Positions 9,994 to 17,704 of a DNA stretch of 64,000 nt are shown here, piece by piece. This DNA comes from Myxococcales bacterium. GTDB taxonomy: Bacteria > Myxococcota_A > Polyangia > Polyangiales > Polyangiaceae. Made by a program: the position numbers and the translations under genes. Position 1 is the stretch's first letter, and each line of letters starts with the position of its first letter. The notes beneath the pieces are model-generated. The model searched no databases and had not been told where the DNA came from. It saw nothing but the letters and a program-made list of their open reading frames with translations. The stretch is from contig SECP01000050.1 of assembly GCA_004193285.1 (NCBI GenBank), forward strand, positions 1 through 64,000, read 5' to 3'.

Positions 9994-10212
9994 CGGAGCG
10001 TCGCCATGGAGCGCGGTACGGAGCGTCGCCATGGAGCGCGGTACGGAGCGTCGCCGTGGAGCGCACGGAGCGTCGCCATGGAGCGCGATACGGAGCGTCG
10101 CCGTGGAGCGCGGTACGGAGCGTCGCCATGGAGCGCGGTACGGAGCGTCGCCGTGGAGCGCACGGAGCGTCGCCATGGAGCGCGATACGGAGCGTCGCCA
10201 TGGAGCGCGGGC
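9994..10212. repeat. 25-bp minisatellite, nine units with a 97-bp higher-order repeat
   Basis: Nine head-to-tail units all begin CGGAGCGTCGCC and continue RTGGAGCGC. Most are 25 bp and end GGTA or GATA; units 3 and 7 are shortened to 22 bp. Unit starts are 9994, 10019, 10044, 10066, 10091, 10116, 10141, 10163 and 10188. Units 2-5 and 6-9 form the same pattern, so there is a 97-bp higher-order duplication. The array lies in the gap downstream of two convergent transcription units and shows no coding constraint. Confidence 0.85.
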
Positions 10213-10270
10213 AGGGAGCTCGCGAGGGGGCGAGCTGGGACGAGGGGGCGGACAGTCGTCCGGACGGGTG

Positions 10271-10795
10271 TTACGCGCTGCGGGACTTGAGGACGACGCG
10301 CGCATCCCCGAGCTCGCGCGAATCCGCGGCGCCGTACAAGGCGGTTGCGCTGGGGCGAGCCTCTGCGCCGTCGAACTCCAGATCGGCTTCGCCTTGCTCG
10401 ATCCACGCGACGATGACCTGCGAAGACGAGAGGTTGTCACCCACGCGCAAGAGATCCAGGGCCACGCCGCGCGACAGTTCTTCTGCGGTTACGGAGCGTT
10501 GAGCGGAGGCGAGGGGCCTTTGCCGCGCGTTGGGCACGTTGCCGGAGGGCACGCTGTCGCGCTCGTAAGACTGAACGACGAGGCGGTAACGGCCGCCGCT
10601 GGTGCCGAGCGAACCGGTGTCCGCAGAGACTTGCGTGCGAACGCGGTCCAGGTGGCCGAGGCCCATGGTCGTGGCCGCCACGAGGGCCATCCAGGAAGCA
10701 CCAACGGCAGCCGAGGACGCCACCACGGTGGCCGCTCGGCTCACGCGCCCGGGGATCTTCTTGATGTCGTTCGGTTCGGCCACGGTGTTCTCCAA
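10271..10795 (-). CDS. Hypothetical single-pass membrane protein
   Basis: A 174-residue protein with GC-ending codon bias typical of real genes here. A hydrophobic segment at about residues 21-44 (AATVVASSAAVGASW onward) follows a charged start containing several Lys/Arg, consistent with a signal anchor. The remainder is soluble with no domain I recognise and would face the periplasm. The ATG at 10795 is preceded by GGAG (10803-10806 on the plus strand as CTCC reversed). No operon partner: the next minus-strand gene upstream is more than 200 bp away. Function unknown. Confidence 0.6.
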   Translation of the reverse strand: MENTVAEPNDIKKIPGRVSRAATVVASSAAVGASWMALVAATTMGLGHLDRVRTQVSADTGSLGTSGGRYRLVVQSYERDSVPSGNVPNARQRPLASAQRSVTAEELSRGVALDLLRVGDNLSSSQVIVAWIEQGEADLEFDGAEARPSATALYGAADSRELGDARVVLKSRSA

Positions 10796-11003
10796 TCGTT
10801 ACGGAGGAGAACCTAAGCAGGTTTCATGCCACGACTAAGATTTCTTCCAAGTGCGCGACTCTTCGCCGTCTCATCCGTTTCAGACGTCGTCCAAGGCGTC
10901 TTGATTGGCGACAAGGCAGGTCAGATGAAACCCAGGGAGTGGGTCAGTCGCGACGCGCTGGGCGCTCAGGGTCTGCGGCTTCAGGGCTAAAAACGGAGAA
11001 AGG
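10796..11003. other. Intergenic spacer
   Basis: This 208-bp spacer separates two minus-strand genes. It probably carries the promoter of the 174-residue membrane protein; I see no clear promoter hexamers, hairpin or small gene. Confidence 0.35.
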
Positions 11004-12401
11004 TCATTGGCTTGCGATGGTTTCAGCCCACGCCTGAACCAGGGCGCAACCCGGGTCCCCCGGGACTGCAGCACCGCCGCGACTGAATGGGCCGACCGCG
11101 ACAGCGAGATCAGCCTGACGACGGACGAGCGCGAGGGCTCCCTGACCGTGGCGCTGGAGACACAGCTTTGCCGGCGCGCGCGGCCCTTTGGCGGCTGTGG
11201 GGGCCGCGACGGTAGCTTTGCTGCCACGCTCCATCGAAGGTGCGGCGCGTGCAAAAGCGTCAAATGCGCGCTCGGCGGCGGCCACGTTGTCATAGCGAAG
11301 GTGCCAACCGACCGCCCACCGCTGCCGTGCGTCGTCGGCAAAAGCGGATAGGCGGTCGCCACCCCAATCCGAGGCAGCGGCAGCAGCGGTCCGCGCGGGC
11401 AACCACTCCTCCAGGAGCAAGCGGACCATCTGCTCCCCCATGACATCGTGGAAGCGCTCCGTGAGCTCGGGGGCGAAGCTGGGCGCAGACGGTAGAGGCA
11501 CGATCAAAGGGGCCTCGCGGGAGAGGAACTTGGCGGGGTGAAGCAGCTGCTCGGTGCTGGCGGGGGGAGTCCGCCACGCTGCATCCACCGCTGCGAATCC
11601 TCCCTGCCGGCGGAGCGCATTGGTGAAGGACAGGCCGTCGATGTACGGCGCCAGGAGCGAGCGCACCAGCACCGGTGGGGCCTCGGTCACGGCCGCCGCA
11701 CCGAGCACGGATTGGGCTTGAAATAGGCTCTCCGGCACGTCCAAAGCGGTCGAGCCGCGAGGGGAGAGCATCGCGTCCAGCATGGCGCTCGTCGCGTCCC
11801 CTTCGGCCAGCGCGTGCACGGCGCTCTGGCGGTCGCCGCCGTCGACCGCGTACTCCGTGAGGTGCGAAAGGTCGTAGTGCTGGTCTTGCAAAGCGTGCAC
11901 GAGCTCGTGCCACAGCGTCACGTCCGCTTCATCGCCGGAGAGGTCTCCACCGACGAAGAACGTCTTGCGCTTCGGGTCGTAGAAGCCGAGCAGCTGCGAA
12001 GTCATCAGCTTCACGATCGTTGCGCGGTAGTCGAAGCTCGCGTCCACGGTCCCGAAGCCGTAGAGGATGGCGGTGGTCGCCTCCAGCACGTCGGGCGGCG
12101 CGTCGGAGTCCAGCTCGCCTTGGATGAAGGTCTCGATCTCCGCTCGTCCAATGAGTCGCCCTTTGACTTCGGACGTCGCCGGGAGGCTCCGGATGCGGGA
12201 CACGTAGTCCAAGGCGCTCGCGAGCCGCCCCTGCAGAGCGCGTTCCTTCGGATCTTCTTCGCTGTGGGTCGACGCTGCTCGAGCAGGTGGGGGGGCCACC
12301 GCGGGTGGTGCCGGAGCAACCTCCACGGCGCTGCCCGACGCGCAGCTGACGGTAGTAGCGAGGCACAGACTGGCGGCGAGAAGGCTCCGAGCGCGCTTCA
12401 T
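11004..12401 (-). CDS. Lipoprotein with HExxH metallopeptidase motif
   Basis: A 465-residue protein with a type II signal sequence (lipobox ending VSC, Cys20) followed by a Pro/Ala-rich linker, so it should be a lipoprotein. HELVHALQDQH at about 165-175 is the zinc-binding HExxH signature with the extended form seen in several bacterial gluzincin-like or DUF families; the segment before it (GGDLSGDEADVTLW) fits an edge strand above the active-site helix. The third zinc ligand is not obvious by eye. The start codon overlaps the end of rpe by 4 bp, so it is cotranscribed with rpe although no functional link is evident. Possible role: envelope or secreted-protein proteolysis. Confidence 0.75.
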   Translation of the reverse strand: MKRARSLLAASLCLATTVSCASGSAVEVAPAPPAVAPPPARAASTHSEEDPKERALQGRLASALDYVSRIRSLPATSEVKGRLIGRAEIETFIQGELDSDAPPDVLEATTAILYGFGTVDASFDYRATIVKLMTSQLLGFYDPKRKTFFVGGDLSGDEADVTLWHELVHALQDQHYDLSHLTEYAVDGGDRQSAVHALAEGDATSAMLDAMLSPRGSTALDVPESLFQAQSVLGAAAVTEAPPVLVRSLLAPYIDGLSFTNALRRQGGFAAVDAAWRTPPASTEQLLHPAKFLSREAPLIVPLPSAPSFAPELTERFHDVMGEQMVRLLLEEWLPARTAAAAASDWGGDRLSAFADDARQRWAVGWHLRYDNVAAAERAFDAFARAAPSMERGSKATVAAPTAAKGPRAPAKLCLQRHGQGALALVRRQADLAVAVGPFSRGGAAVPGDPGCALVQAWAETIASQ

Positions 12402-13078
12402 CCAGCCGCCGCCTCACGGATTTGGCGCATGGCGGCGCCGCGGTCCTTCTGACCGAAGATCGCGCTACCGGCGACCAGCACGCTCGCCCCGTGGTCGCAC
12501 ACCAGCTTGGCGTTTTCCGGACCGATTCCGCCGTCTATCTCGAGCTCGATGTCACGACCGCTGCGATCGATCATCTCGCGAAGAGCCTGCAGCTTCGGCA
12601 GCACGAGCGGCAGGAAGCTTTGCCCGCCAAACCCTGGGTTTACGCTCATCACCAGGATGAGGTCCACGTCCCCGAGGACGTAGCGGATGCTCTCCTCCGG
12701 TGTGTGTGGATTGAGCACCACCCCCGCCCGCTTGCCGAGCTCACGGATGCTATGAAGGGCACGCTGTAGGTGGGTGGTGGACTCCACTTGGACGCTGATG
12801 CTGTCCGCGCCCGCTTTGGCGAAGTCCGCGATGTACTTTTCCGGCTCCACGATCATTAAGTGACAGTCCACGACGGCTTTCGTAGCCGCGCGCACTGCTT
12901 TGACGACCAGCGGCCCCACGGTGATGTTTGGTACGAATCGGCCGTCCATCACGTCTACGTGAATGTACTCGGCGCCCAAGGCCTCCACTTCCCGGACCTC
13001 TTCGGCCAGCCGTCCTAAGTCGGCGCTCAAGATGGAGGGGGCAAGCTTGACCGGCGGGCGAGGACCGAGCGCTTTCAT
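12398..13078 (-). CDS. rpe: Ribulose-phosphate 3-epimerase
   Basis: A 226-residue TIM-barrel enzyme that interconverts ribulose-5-phosphate and xylulose-5-phosphate in the pentose phosphate pathway. Characteristic motifs are present in order: APSILSAD near the N-terminus, HVDVMDGRFVPN, DCHLMI, MSVNPGFGGQ and the phosphate-binding EIDGGI and VAGSAIF. These include the metal-binding His and Asp residues. Length is normal for Rpe. The stop overlaps the start of the downstream metallopeptidase gene (ATGA), indicating a two-gene operon. It is divergent from the GNAT gene, with 88 bp for the two promoters. Confidence 0.95.
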   Translation of the reverse strand: MKALGPRPPVKLAPSILSADLGRLAEEVREVEALGAEYIHVDVMDGRFVPNITVGPLVVKAVRAATKAVVDCHLMIVEPEKYIADFAKAGADSISVQVESTTHLQRALHSIRELGKRAGVVLNPHTPEESIRYVLGDVDLILVMSVNPGFGGQSFLPLVLPKLQALREMIDRSGRDIELEIDGGIGPENAKLVCDHGASVLVAGSAIFGQKDRGAAMRQIREAAAG

Positions 13079-13166
13079 AACGGCAAGTGTTTTACGCCAC
13101 TTCCCATCCTGAGTCGAAAATCACATGTTACCCTCGCATCCTCCACGGAGCAGTCGTTAAAGGCCC

Positions 13167-13604
13167 ATGATCACGCGCCCTCTCGGTAAGCAGGACTACG
13201 ATCACATCGTTCAGATCATCGACCGATGGTGGGGTGGTCCGACGACCGCGCTCGCGCACCCCATCTTCTTCTACGAGCTAGGGGCGATGGCCCGCGTCGT
13301 CGAGCACGACGGCATCCTCGTGGGCTTCTTGCTCGGCTTCGTCGCGCCGGGGCCGCCCAAGACGGGCTACGTGCACCTCGTCGGCATCCACCCGGACTAC
13401 CGCCGGCGCGGCGTCGGTAAGGTTTTGTACCAGACGTTCGAAGAGGACTCGCGCGCCGCTGGCTGCACGCGCCTCAAGGCGATCACGACCACCGGCAACG
13501 AGGGCTCGATCGCGTTTCATCACGCCACCGGTTGGAGCGTCTCGAACATCGAGGACTACGCCGGCCCTGCGCGTCCGCGGGTCGTTTTCCACAAGACCCT
13601 TTGA
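13167..13604 (+). CDS. GNAT-family N-acetyltransferase
   Basis: A 145-residue single-domain GNAT protein. The acetyl-CoA binding motif A is HLVGIHPDYRRRGVGKVLYQ (the RRRGVG pyrophosphate loop), followed by GNEGSIAFHHATGW, the usual motif B end. The substrate cannot be predicted from sequence. It starts at ATG 13167, and its TGA overlaps the TTG start of the following PilZ gene (TTGA), so the two are coupled. Confidence 0.85.
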   Translation: MITRPLGKQDYDHIVQIIDRWWGGPTTALAHPIFFYELGAMARVVEHDGILVGFLLGFVAPGPPKTGYVHLVGIHPDYRRRGVGKVLYQTFEEDSRAAGCTRLKAITTTGNEGSIAFHHATGWSVSNIEDYAGPARPRVVFHKTL

Positions 13605-14410
13605 CCGCGGTCAGCGCCACGCTCGCCGCCGCGAGGCAGGGGCGCGAAGCGCTCGCGGTTGCGCTTTTGTCCCTGCAAACCGCGGGAATCGTCGACGCCG
13701 GCATCGAGCGAGCGGTGGAGCAAACGGCGGCGGCTTCCAGCGCGCTCTACAGCGCGGAAGCCGAGTCGCAGACCGAGGAAGCGGCTGCGAGCTTCATCCA
13801 TGGCGCGGTGGAGCTCTTGCAGCGCGCCATGGCAGACGTGGCGCTCTTGCGGCCGCAGCACGCGGAGCTCGAGCTCGCGGCTACGTCACTCGCTCGTACG
13901 CTCGCCCTGCTGTACCCGGTTTTGCAGCACAGCATGCGCCAGCGCCGCGCGCGGCAGCAGCTTTCGGATTCGGACGCGAGGGAGCTCCGCGCGATGGCCA
14001 CTTACCCGCGTGCGCCTTCGCCAACGGGTAGAAGCCGGCGCCCATCGGGCTTCGAGGGCGAGGACCGCCGGTCCGTGGCCGTTCCGCGCGTTTACATCGA
14101 GGTCGAGATTGGGCTGACGACCGAGTCGCACATCTACACGGGCATCTCTTTGGACGTCTCCACCGGTGGCGTCTTCGTGGCGACGTACGAGGCCTCTACG
14201 CCCGGCACGTCCGTGACGCTGTACTTCGTCCTGCCGGACGGCTTCGTGGTGAACGCCGAGGGCGTCGTGCGCTGGACGCGCGCTCAGAGCTTGGAAGACG
14301 GCCATGCGCCCCCAGGAATGGGCGTTGCCTTTACCCAGATCTCGCCCATCGCGCTGGACCATATCGCTCGGTTTTGTGCGAGCCGGCCCCCGCTCTATTT
14401 CGACGACTAG
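13601..14410 (+). CDS. PilZ-domain protein with helical N-terminal region
   Basis: A protein of about 269 residues. The first half is Ala/Leu-rich and probably helical or coiled-coil. A linker rich in Arg/Ser/Pro follows, then a PilZ-like domain: EDRRSVAVPRVYIEVEIG, the SLDVSTGGVFVAT segment (D/NxSxxGx) and a downstream VVRWTRA strand. This matches the TIGR02266-type PilZ domains common in delta-proteobacteria. The RxxxR switch is only partly recognisable, so cyclic-di-GMP binding is uncertain. I place the start at TTG 13601, which overlaps the GNAT stop; the frame continues upstream, but there it is the shadow of the GNAT gene. A cNMP-domain gene follows 25 bp downstream. Confidence 0.75.
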   Translation: MTAVSATLAAARQGREALAVALLSLQTAGIVDAGIERAVEQTAAASSALYSAEAESQTEEAAASFIHGAVELLQRAMADVALLRPQHAELELAATSLARTLALLYPVLQHSMRQRRARQQLSDSDARELRAMATYPRAPSPTGRSRRPSGFEGEDRRSVAVPRVYIEVEIGLTTESHIYTGISLDVSTGGVFVATYEASTPGTSVTLYFVLPDGFVVNAEGVVRWTRAQSLEDGHAPPGMGVAFTQISPIALDHIARFCASRPPLYFDD

Positions 14411-14435
14411 TCTTCCGTAGTAAGGGTGAGAGTCC

Positions 14436-14945
14436 ATGAGTAGCGAGCCGCATAGCCCCGTAGGTCCCGCGGAGCTCCGCAACATCGGCCTGTTCGGCGC
14501 GCTGAGTGACGACGTGCTGGAGTACCTGTCCACGCTGCTCACGGTCGAGACCCCGCCCGCCGGCGCCACGCTGTTTCGAGAGGGGGAGGACGCGAGCGCG
14601 ATGTTCGTCGTCATCAGCGGCGAGGTCGAGGTGCTCAAGAAGAGCAAGCGCGCGATGGAAGCGCGCGTCGCAGTGCTCGGACCCGGCGACTGGTTCGGCG
14701 AGATGAGCATCGTGGACATCCAGCCGCGCTCGGCCACGGTGCGCGCGCTCGCGCCGAGCCGGCTTTTACGCATTTCTTCGGCAGATTTGGACGCTTTGTA
14801 CCGTCACGATCTACGTAGCTACGCGATCATCATCCTGAATTTGGCGCGGGAGCTGAGCCGGCGGCTGCGCGTGGCGGACGGCATCCTCGCCGACCTGATC
14901 TCCAACGTGATGGACCAGTACCTGACCCGACCCGCCGCCGGCTGA
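14436..14945 (+). CDS. Cyclic-nucleotide-binding domain protein
   Basis: A 169-residue protein consisting of one cNMP-binding beta-barrel: GATLFREGEDASAMFVVISG, then GPGDWFGEMS, then PRSATVRAL. The segment FGEMSIVDIQPRSATV is the phosphate-binding cassette, with Glu and Arg in place. There is no helix-turn-helix, so it is a stand-alone sensor rather than a Crp-type activator. A GGGTGAGAG purine-rich stretch precedes the ATG. It follows the PilZ gene closely, so the GNAT-PilZ-cNMP trio may form a small signalling operon. Confidence 0.85.
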   Translation: MSSEPHSPVGPAELRNIGLFGALSDDVLEYLSTLLTVETPPAGATLFREGEDASAMFVVISGEVEVLKKSKRAMEARVAVLGPGDWFGEMSIVDIQPRSATVRALAPSRLLRISSADLDALYRHDLRSYAIIILNLARELSRRLRVADGILADLISNVMDQYLTRPAAG

Positions 14946-14954
14946 GCTTCGCGG

Positions 14955-15320
14955 CTACGAGCCCTCCCCGCCATCGCCGGCCGCGCCGCTTGCGCCGCCT
15001 TCCTGCGGTGCGCCGCCGGCGCTGTCGCCGCCCGCGGCCGCGCCGCCACTCGCTTCACCGCCTCGGTCGTCGACCGTGCCGCCGCCCCCTGCGCTCAGGC
15101 TCCCTCCGGCTGCGCCACCAGGTAAGTCGATGCCAGGCTGGGCCGGAGTTCCGGCGGAGGAGCCGCCGCTGCCCAGAATCGGCCCCGACCCGGGTGGAGA
15201 TTCGGCGCCTCCAGTGCGGCTGGGAAGATCCGGCTGCGGGTTGAGCTCGCACGCGCCCACCCCGAGCAGGGCGGCGGCGACGAGCCAAATGGAAGGCCAG
15301 CGCGGGAGCATCCGGCTCAC
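14955..15320 (-). CDS. Short LNPQP lipoprotein, copy 1
   Basis: A 121-residue predicted lipoprotein: a hydrophobic signal ending in LLGVGAC, then ELNPQPDLP immediately after the lipidated cysteine, then a low-complexity Gly/Ala/Ser tail with no domain. The start is placed at GTG 15320 (VSR...) by comparison with its neighbour, which also starts VSR; an ATG at 15311 is the alternative. The paralogue lies next to it in the same orientation, 133 bp upstream. Function unknown; location should be periplasmic face or outer membrane. Confidence 0.65.
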   Translation of the reverse strand: MSRMLPRWPSIWLVAAALLGVGACELNPQPDLPSRTGGAESPPGSGPILGSGGSSAGTPAQPGIDLPGGAAGGSLSAGGGGTVDDRGGEASGGAAAGGDSAGGAPQEGGASGAAGDGGEGS

Positions 15321-15453
15321 TCCTAGTGCACGGCTTGCGCCACCACCGTGACGGGACGAGGTCGCGGATTTTACTGCAGACATAATGAAACCAGTCTTAC
15401 GGCGCTTGGCACACGTTGGCACAAAGCCGGGCCGAGCGATCCGCTAGACGCTG

Positions 15454-15816
15454 CTAAGGGCCGCCACCTCCGCCGTTCGGCTCTCCCGCTGCGCCGCCCG
15501 CGGCATCTGCAGGTTCACCACCAGCTCCGCCCGCCACGGTTCCGCTCTCGCCCCCTTCACCGGCTGCACCCTCGCCGCGCGTGCCGCCCGTTCCGGGCTC
15601 GGCCTGCTCCGAGCCGGCGTTCCCGCTGCTCCCCGGCCCAAGCACGGGGGAGCCACCGGAGCTCGCGCCGCCTCCGCTCGAGCTACCGCCCATCGCCCCG
15701 GCGGACGCGCCGTCGTTGTCCGACGTGGGCAACCCGGGCTGCGGGTTGAGGCTGCACGACGCCGCCGCGACGAGCGAGGCGAGCCAAAGCAGGAGGCTAG
15801 GCGAGGTGCGGCTCAC
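15454..15816 (-). CDS. Short LNPQP lipoprotein, copy 2
   Basis: A 120-residue predicted lipoprotein paralogous to the preceding gene: signal sequence ending AAASC, then SLNPQPGLP and a Gly/Ser/Ala-rich low-complexity tail. The LNPQPxLP motif directly after the acylated cysteine is shared, while the tails have diverged, consistent with a tandem duplication. The GTG start at 15816 is chosen because both copies then begin VSR; an upstream ATG at 15852 is possible. It lies just downstream of tyrA but is separated from it, so cotranscription is uncertain. Confidence 0.65.
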   Translation of the reverse strand: MSRTSPSLLLWLASLVAAASCSLNPQPGLPTSDNDGASAGAMGGSSSGGGASSGGSPVLGPGSSGNAGSEQAEPGTGGTRGEGAAGEGGESGTVAGGAGGEPADAAGGAAGEPNGGGGGP

Positions 15817-15851
15817 GGACCCAAGATTAGCAATAAGCCTGCCGCCGCGCA

Positions 15852-16685
15852 TCACCCGCGGTGACGGCGAGCACGAGCTTTGGCCAGAACTCCCAGCGCG
15901 GCCTGCACGTCCGGCGGCGACCGCCGCAGGCTGGCGGCTACTTGGCTCAGCTCCCGGCTCAGCGCCTCCGCCGCGCGTGCAACCTCGTCCGCGTTCGTCT
16001 CGAAAATGTCCGTCCACATCGAGTCCAGCCCGCCCGCGCCGCGAGTGGCGCGCTCGAAGGCTGGACCCATCGCGACGCGCGCTTGTTGATCTTCGGCCAA
16101 CGTGAAGAGCGAGCTCGCCAGGAGCTGCGGCAAATGGCTCGTAACGGCGACGGCCCGATCGTGCGCTTCGGGGCTCAGCTCGACGAGGTGCGCGCCGGTG
16201 AGCGTCACCATCTCCGCGACCGCGATGCGGGCGGCCGGATCGGCGTACTCGGGGCAGAGGATCCAGGTGCGGCCCTCGAACAAGTCACCGCGCGCGTTCT
16301 CGATGCCCCCGTCCGGCAGGCCCGCCATGGGGTGACCCGGCACGAACCACGTGCCGCGCGGCTCCGCCGCAGCCGTCTGCGCGATTTCGCGCTTGGTGGA
16401 GCCGCAGTCCGTGACGACCGGCGCGTGACTCAGGCTCCAGGGAACGAGCCGCACGATCGTGCTCACCGGCACCGCGAGCACCGTGATGTCCGAACGCTCG
16501 AGCGCTACTTTCATGGCCTCCGCGTCGTCCAACGGGAGGAGCTCGTCGGCGGCGCTTTTCGCCTCCGCCCGCGCGAGGACCGGAGCGCGATCGATAGCAG
16601 TGACGTGCACCCCCGCGTTGCGACGAAGAGCGAGCGAGAGCGAGCCGCCGATGAGACCGAAACCGACGATCGCGATCCGTTTCAT
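15852..16685 (-). CDS. tyrA: Prephenate dehydrogenase (TyrA)
   Basis: A 277-residue NAD(P)-dependent dehydrogenase that oxidatively decarboxylates prephenate on the way to tyrosine. The Rossmann motif GFGLIGGSLSLAL begins at residue 8, followed by the family stretches VVTDCGSTK and FVPGHPMAG, which include the catalytic and prephenate-binding residues, and later VTSHLPQLLA. It lacks a chorismate mutase domain. ATG 16685 overlaps the stop of the upstream DAHP-synthase-like gene by 4 bp (ATGA), so the two aromatic-pathway-related genes form one translation unit. Confidence 0.9.
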   Translation of the reverse strand: MKRIAIVGFGLIGGSLSLALRRNAGVHVTAIDRAPVLARAEAKSAADELLPLDDAEAMKVALERSDITVLAVPVSTIVRLVPWSLSHAPVVTDCGSTKREIAQTAAAEPRGTWFVPGHPMAGLPDGGIENARGDLFEGRTWILCPEYADPAARIAVAEMVTLTGAHLVELSPEAHDRAVAVTSHLPQLLASSLFTLAEDQQARVAMGPAFERATRGAGGLDSMWTDIFETNADEVARAAEALSRELSQVAASLRRSPPDVQAALGVLAKARARRHRG

Positions 16686-17587
16686 CCGCGAATGGCCTGG
16701 CCGATACGGCGCAGCTTCTCCGCGAGCTGTACCGCGTCGCTCCAGCTGAGCGTCGCCGGTACGCGCGGTACCTCTCCAGCGCGGCCGATCCAGGTCCGCA
16801 GGATCACGCCGTCTACTCCCGCGCCGATCGCGGCGCACGCCACGGACTCCACGTAGCGCGCGCGCTGCGCGATCGTGGGCGCGTCCACCACGATGGGCAA
16901 ATGCGTGCGCTGCTTGGCCCGCGCGATGGCCGCGATCTCCAGGGAGCGAGCGCCGTTCGGGTACTCGCCGCCGGCCTCCAGCAAGACGATGCTGCTGTCA
17001 CCGCGCGCGAGCTCTCGCTCCGCAGCGCCTATCCACTTGTTGGCGCCCCAGCTCGGCTGCCGCTCCACGAAATGCACCGCAAAACGTTGGTCAGAAGGCT
17101 TCGGGTGCACGGACAAACACACCAGCGCGCCAATGGTGTCCACCGCGTGCGGTGAGCGCGTGACCGCGGCGTCGAATGGGCGACCGGCGCGCACCTCGTA
17201 CGCGAGCTCGCGCGAGCCGGGCGGCTCACTGCCGGCCGCGGGTGGCGCGCTCCCCTCCGCCGATTGTCCGATGCCGGGTCCGACCGCTTCGATGGCGATC
17301 CAGGGCTTGTCCCCGCCGATGCTGCCCCATGGCCCTTCCACCACGGTGGACTGCTGGCGGAATCGTCGGGATGCGAGGCGGAACTGCTCGCTCACGCGGA
17401 CGACCTGCGAAACTCCCGGAAACTCGCTGACGACGGTCACGTCCGTGCTGCGCAGATCGCCGACGACGCCCAAAATCGTCGTGGAGGCGCCGCTCGACCG
17501 ATGAACGTCGAAGCCCGCGCTCACCAAGAATGAAATCACGCTCTCAACGGCCGCGTCCGTCGCGTCCGGTTCCATGACCACAATCAT
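16682..17587 (-). CDS. DAHP synthase-like protein lacking catalytic residues
   Basis: A 301-residue protein. The start MIVVMEPDATDAAVESVI and the following IGD-type strand match the ferredoxin-like (ACT-like) N-terminal regulatory domain of AroF/TM0343-type DAHP synthases, and the C-terminal half follows the same barrel order (HLPIVVDAP near the VDPSH position, IGAGVDGVILR near the GAHGIIVEVHP position). Key residues seem replaced: the PCSVE motif is absent, the usual LLKRG reads HFVERQ, CERGIR reads LLEAGGE and the metal-binding His of DPSH is lost. Coupled to tyrA by a 4-bp overlap. Probably a non-catalytic or repurposed homologue. A GTG at 17599 is another possible start. Confidence 0.7.
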   Translation of the reverse strand: MIVVMEPDATDAAVESVISFLVSAGFDVHRSSGASTTILGVVGDLRSTDVTVVSEFPGVSQVVRVSEQFRLASRRFRQQSTVVEGPWGSIGGDKPWIAIEAVGPGIGQSAEGSAPPAAGSEPPGSRELAYEVRAGRPFDAAVTRSPHAVDTIGALVCLSVHPKPSDQRFAVHFVERQPSWGANKWIGAAERELARGDSSIVLLEAGGEYPNGARSLEIAAIARAKQRTHLPIVVDAPTIAQRARYVESVACAAIGAGVDGVILRTWIGRAGEVPRVPATLSWSDAVQLAEKLRRIGQAIRG

Positions 17588-17704
17588 CTGGGTCGCCACG
17601 GTACCACCACGCCCTCGAGCAAACGCGAACAATCATTGAGGATCTGACGGGGCCGTCCGTGGTACCTTCACTGGTATTACGGGCCGGTTGGGCCGACCTC
17701 TGCC

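Noticed and set aside
9634..10502. Open frames over the repeat island that could encode repetitive Arg-rich proteins
   Set aside because: Several overlapping frames on both strands are equally open; repeats are conserved at DNA level without codon pattern, and unit lengths of 22 and 25 bp break the frame.
10880..11446. Minus-strand frame overlapping the end of the metallopeptidase gene
   Set aside because: It is the shadow of the metallopeptidase in another frame, without independent coding signs.
15400..15425. TTGGCACACGTTGGCAC as a sigma-54 promoter
   Set aside because: The distance between GG and GC is off by one base and no gene follows in the right orientation; it is a small direct repeat.
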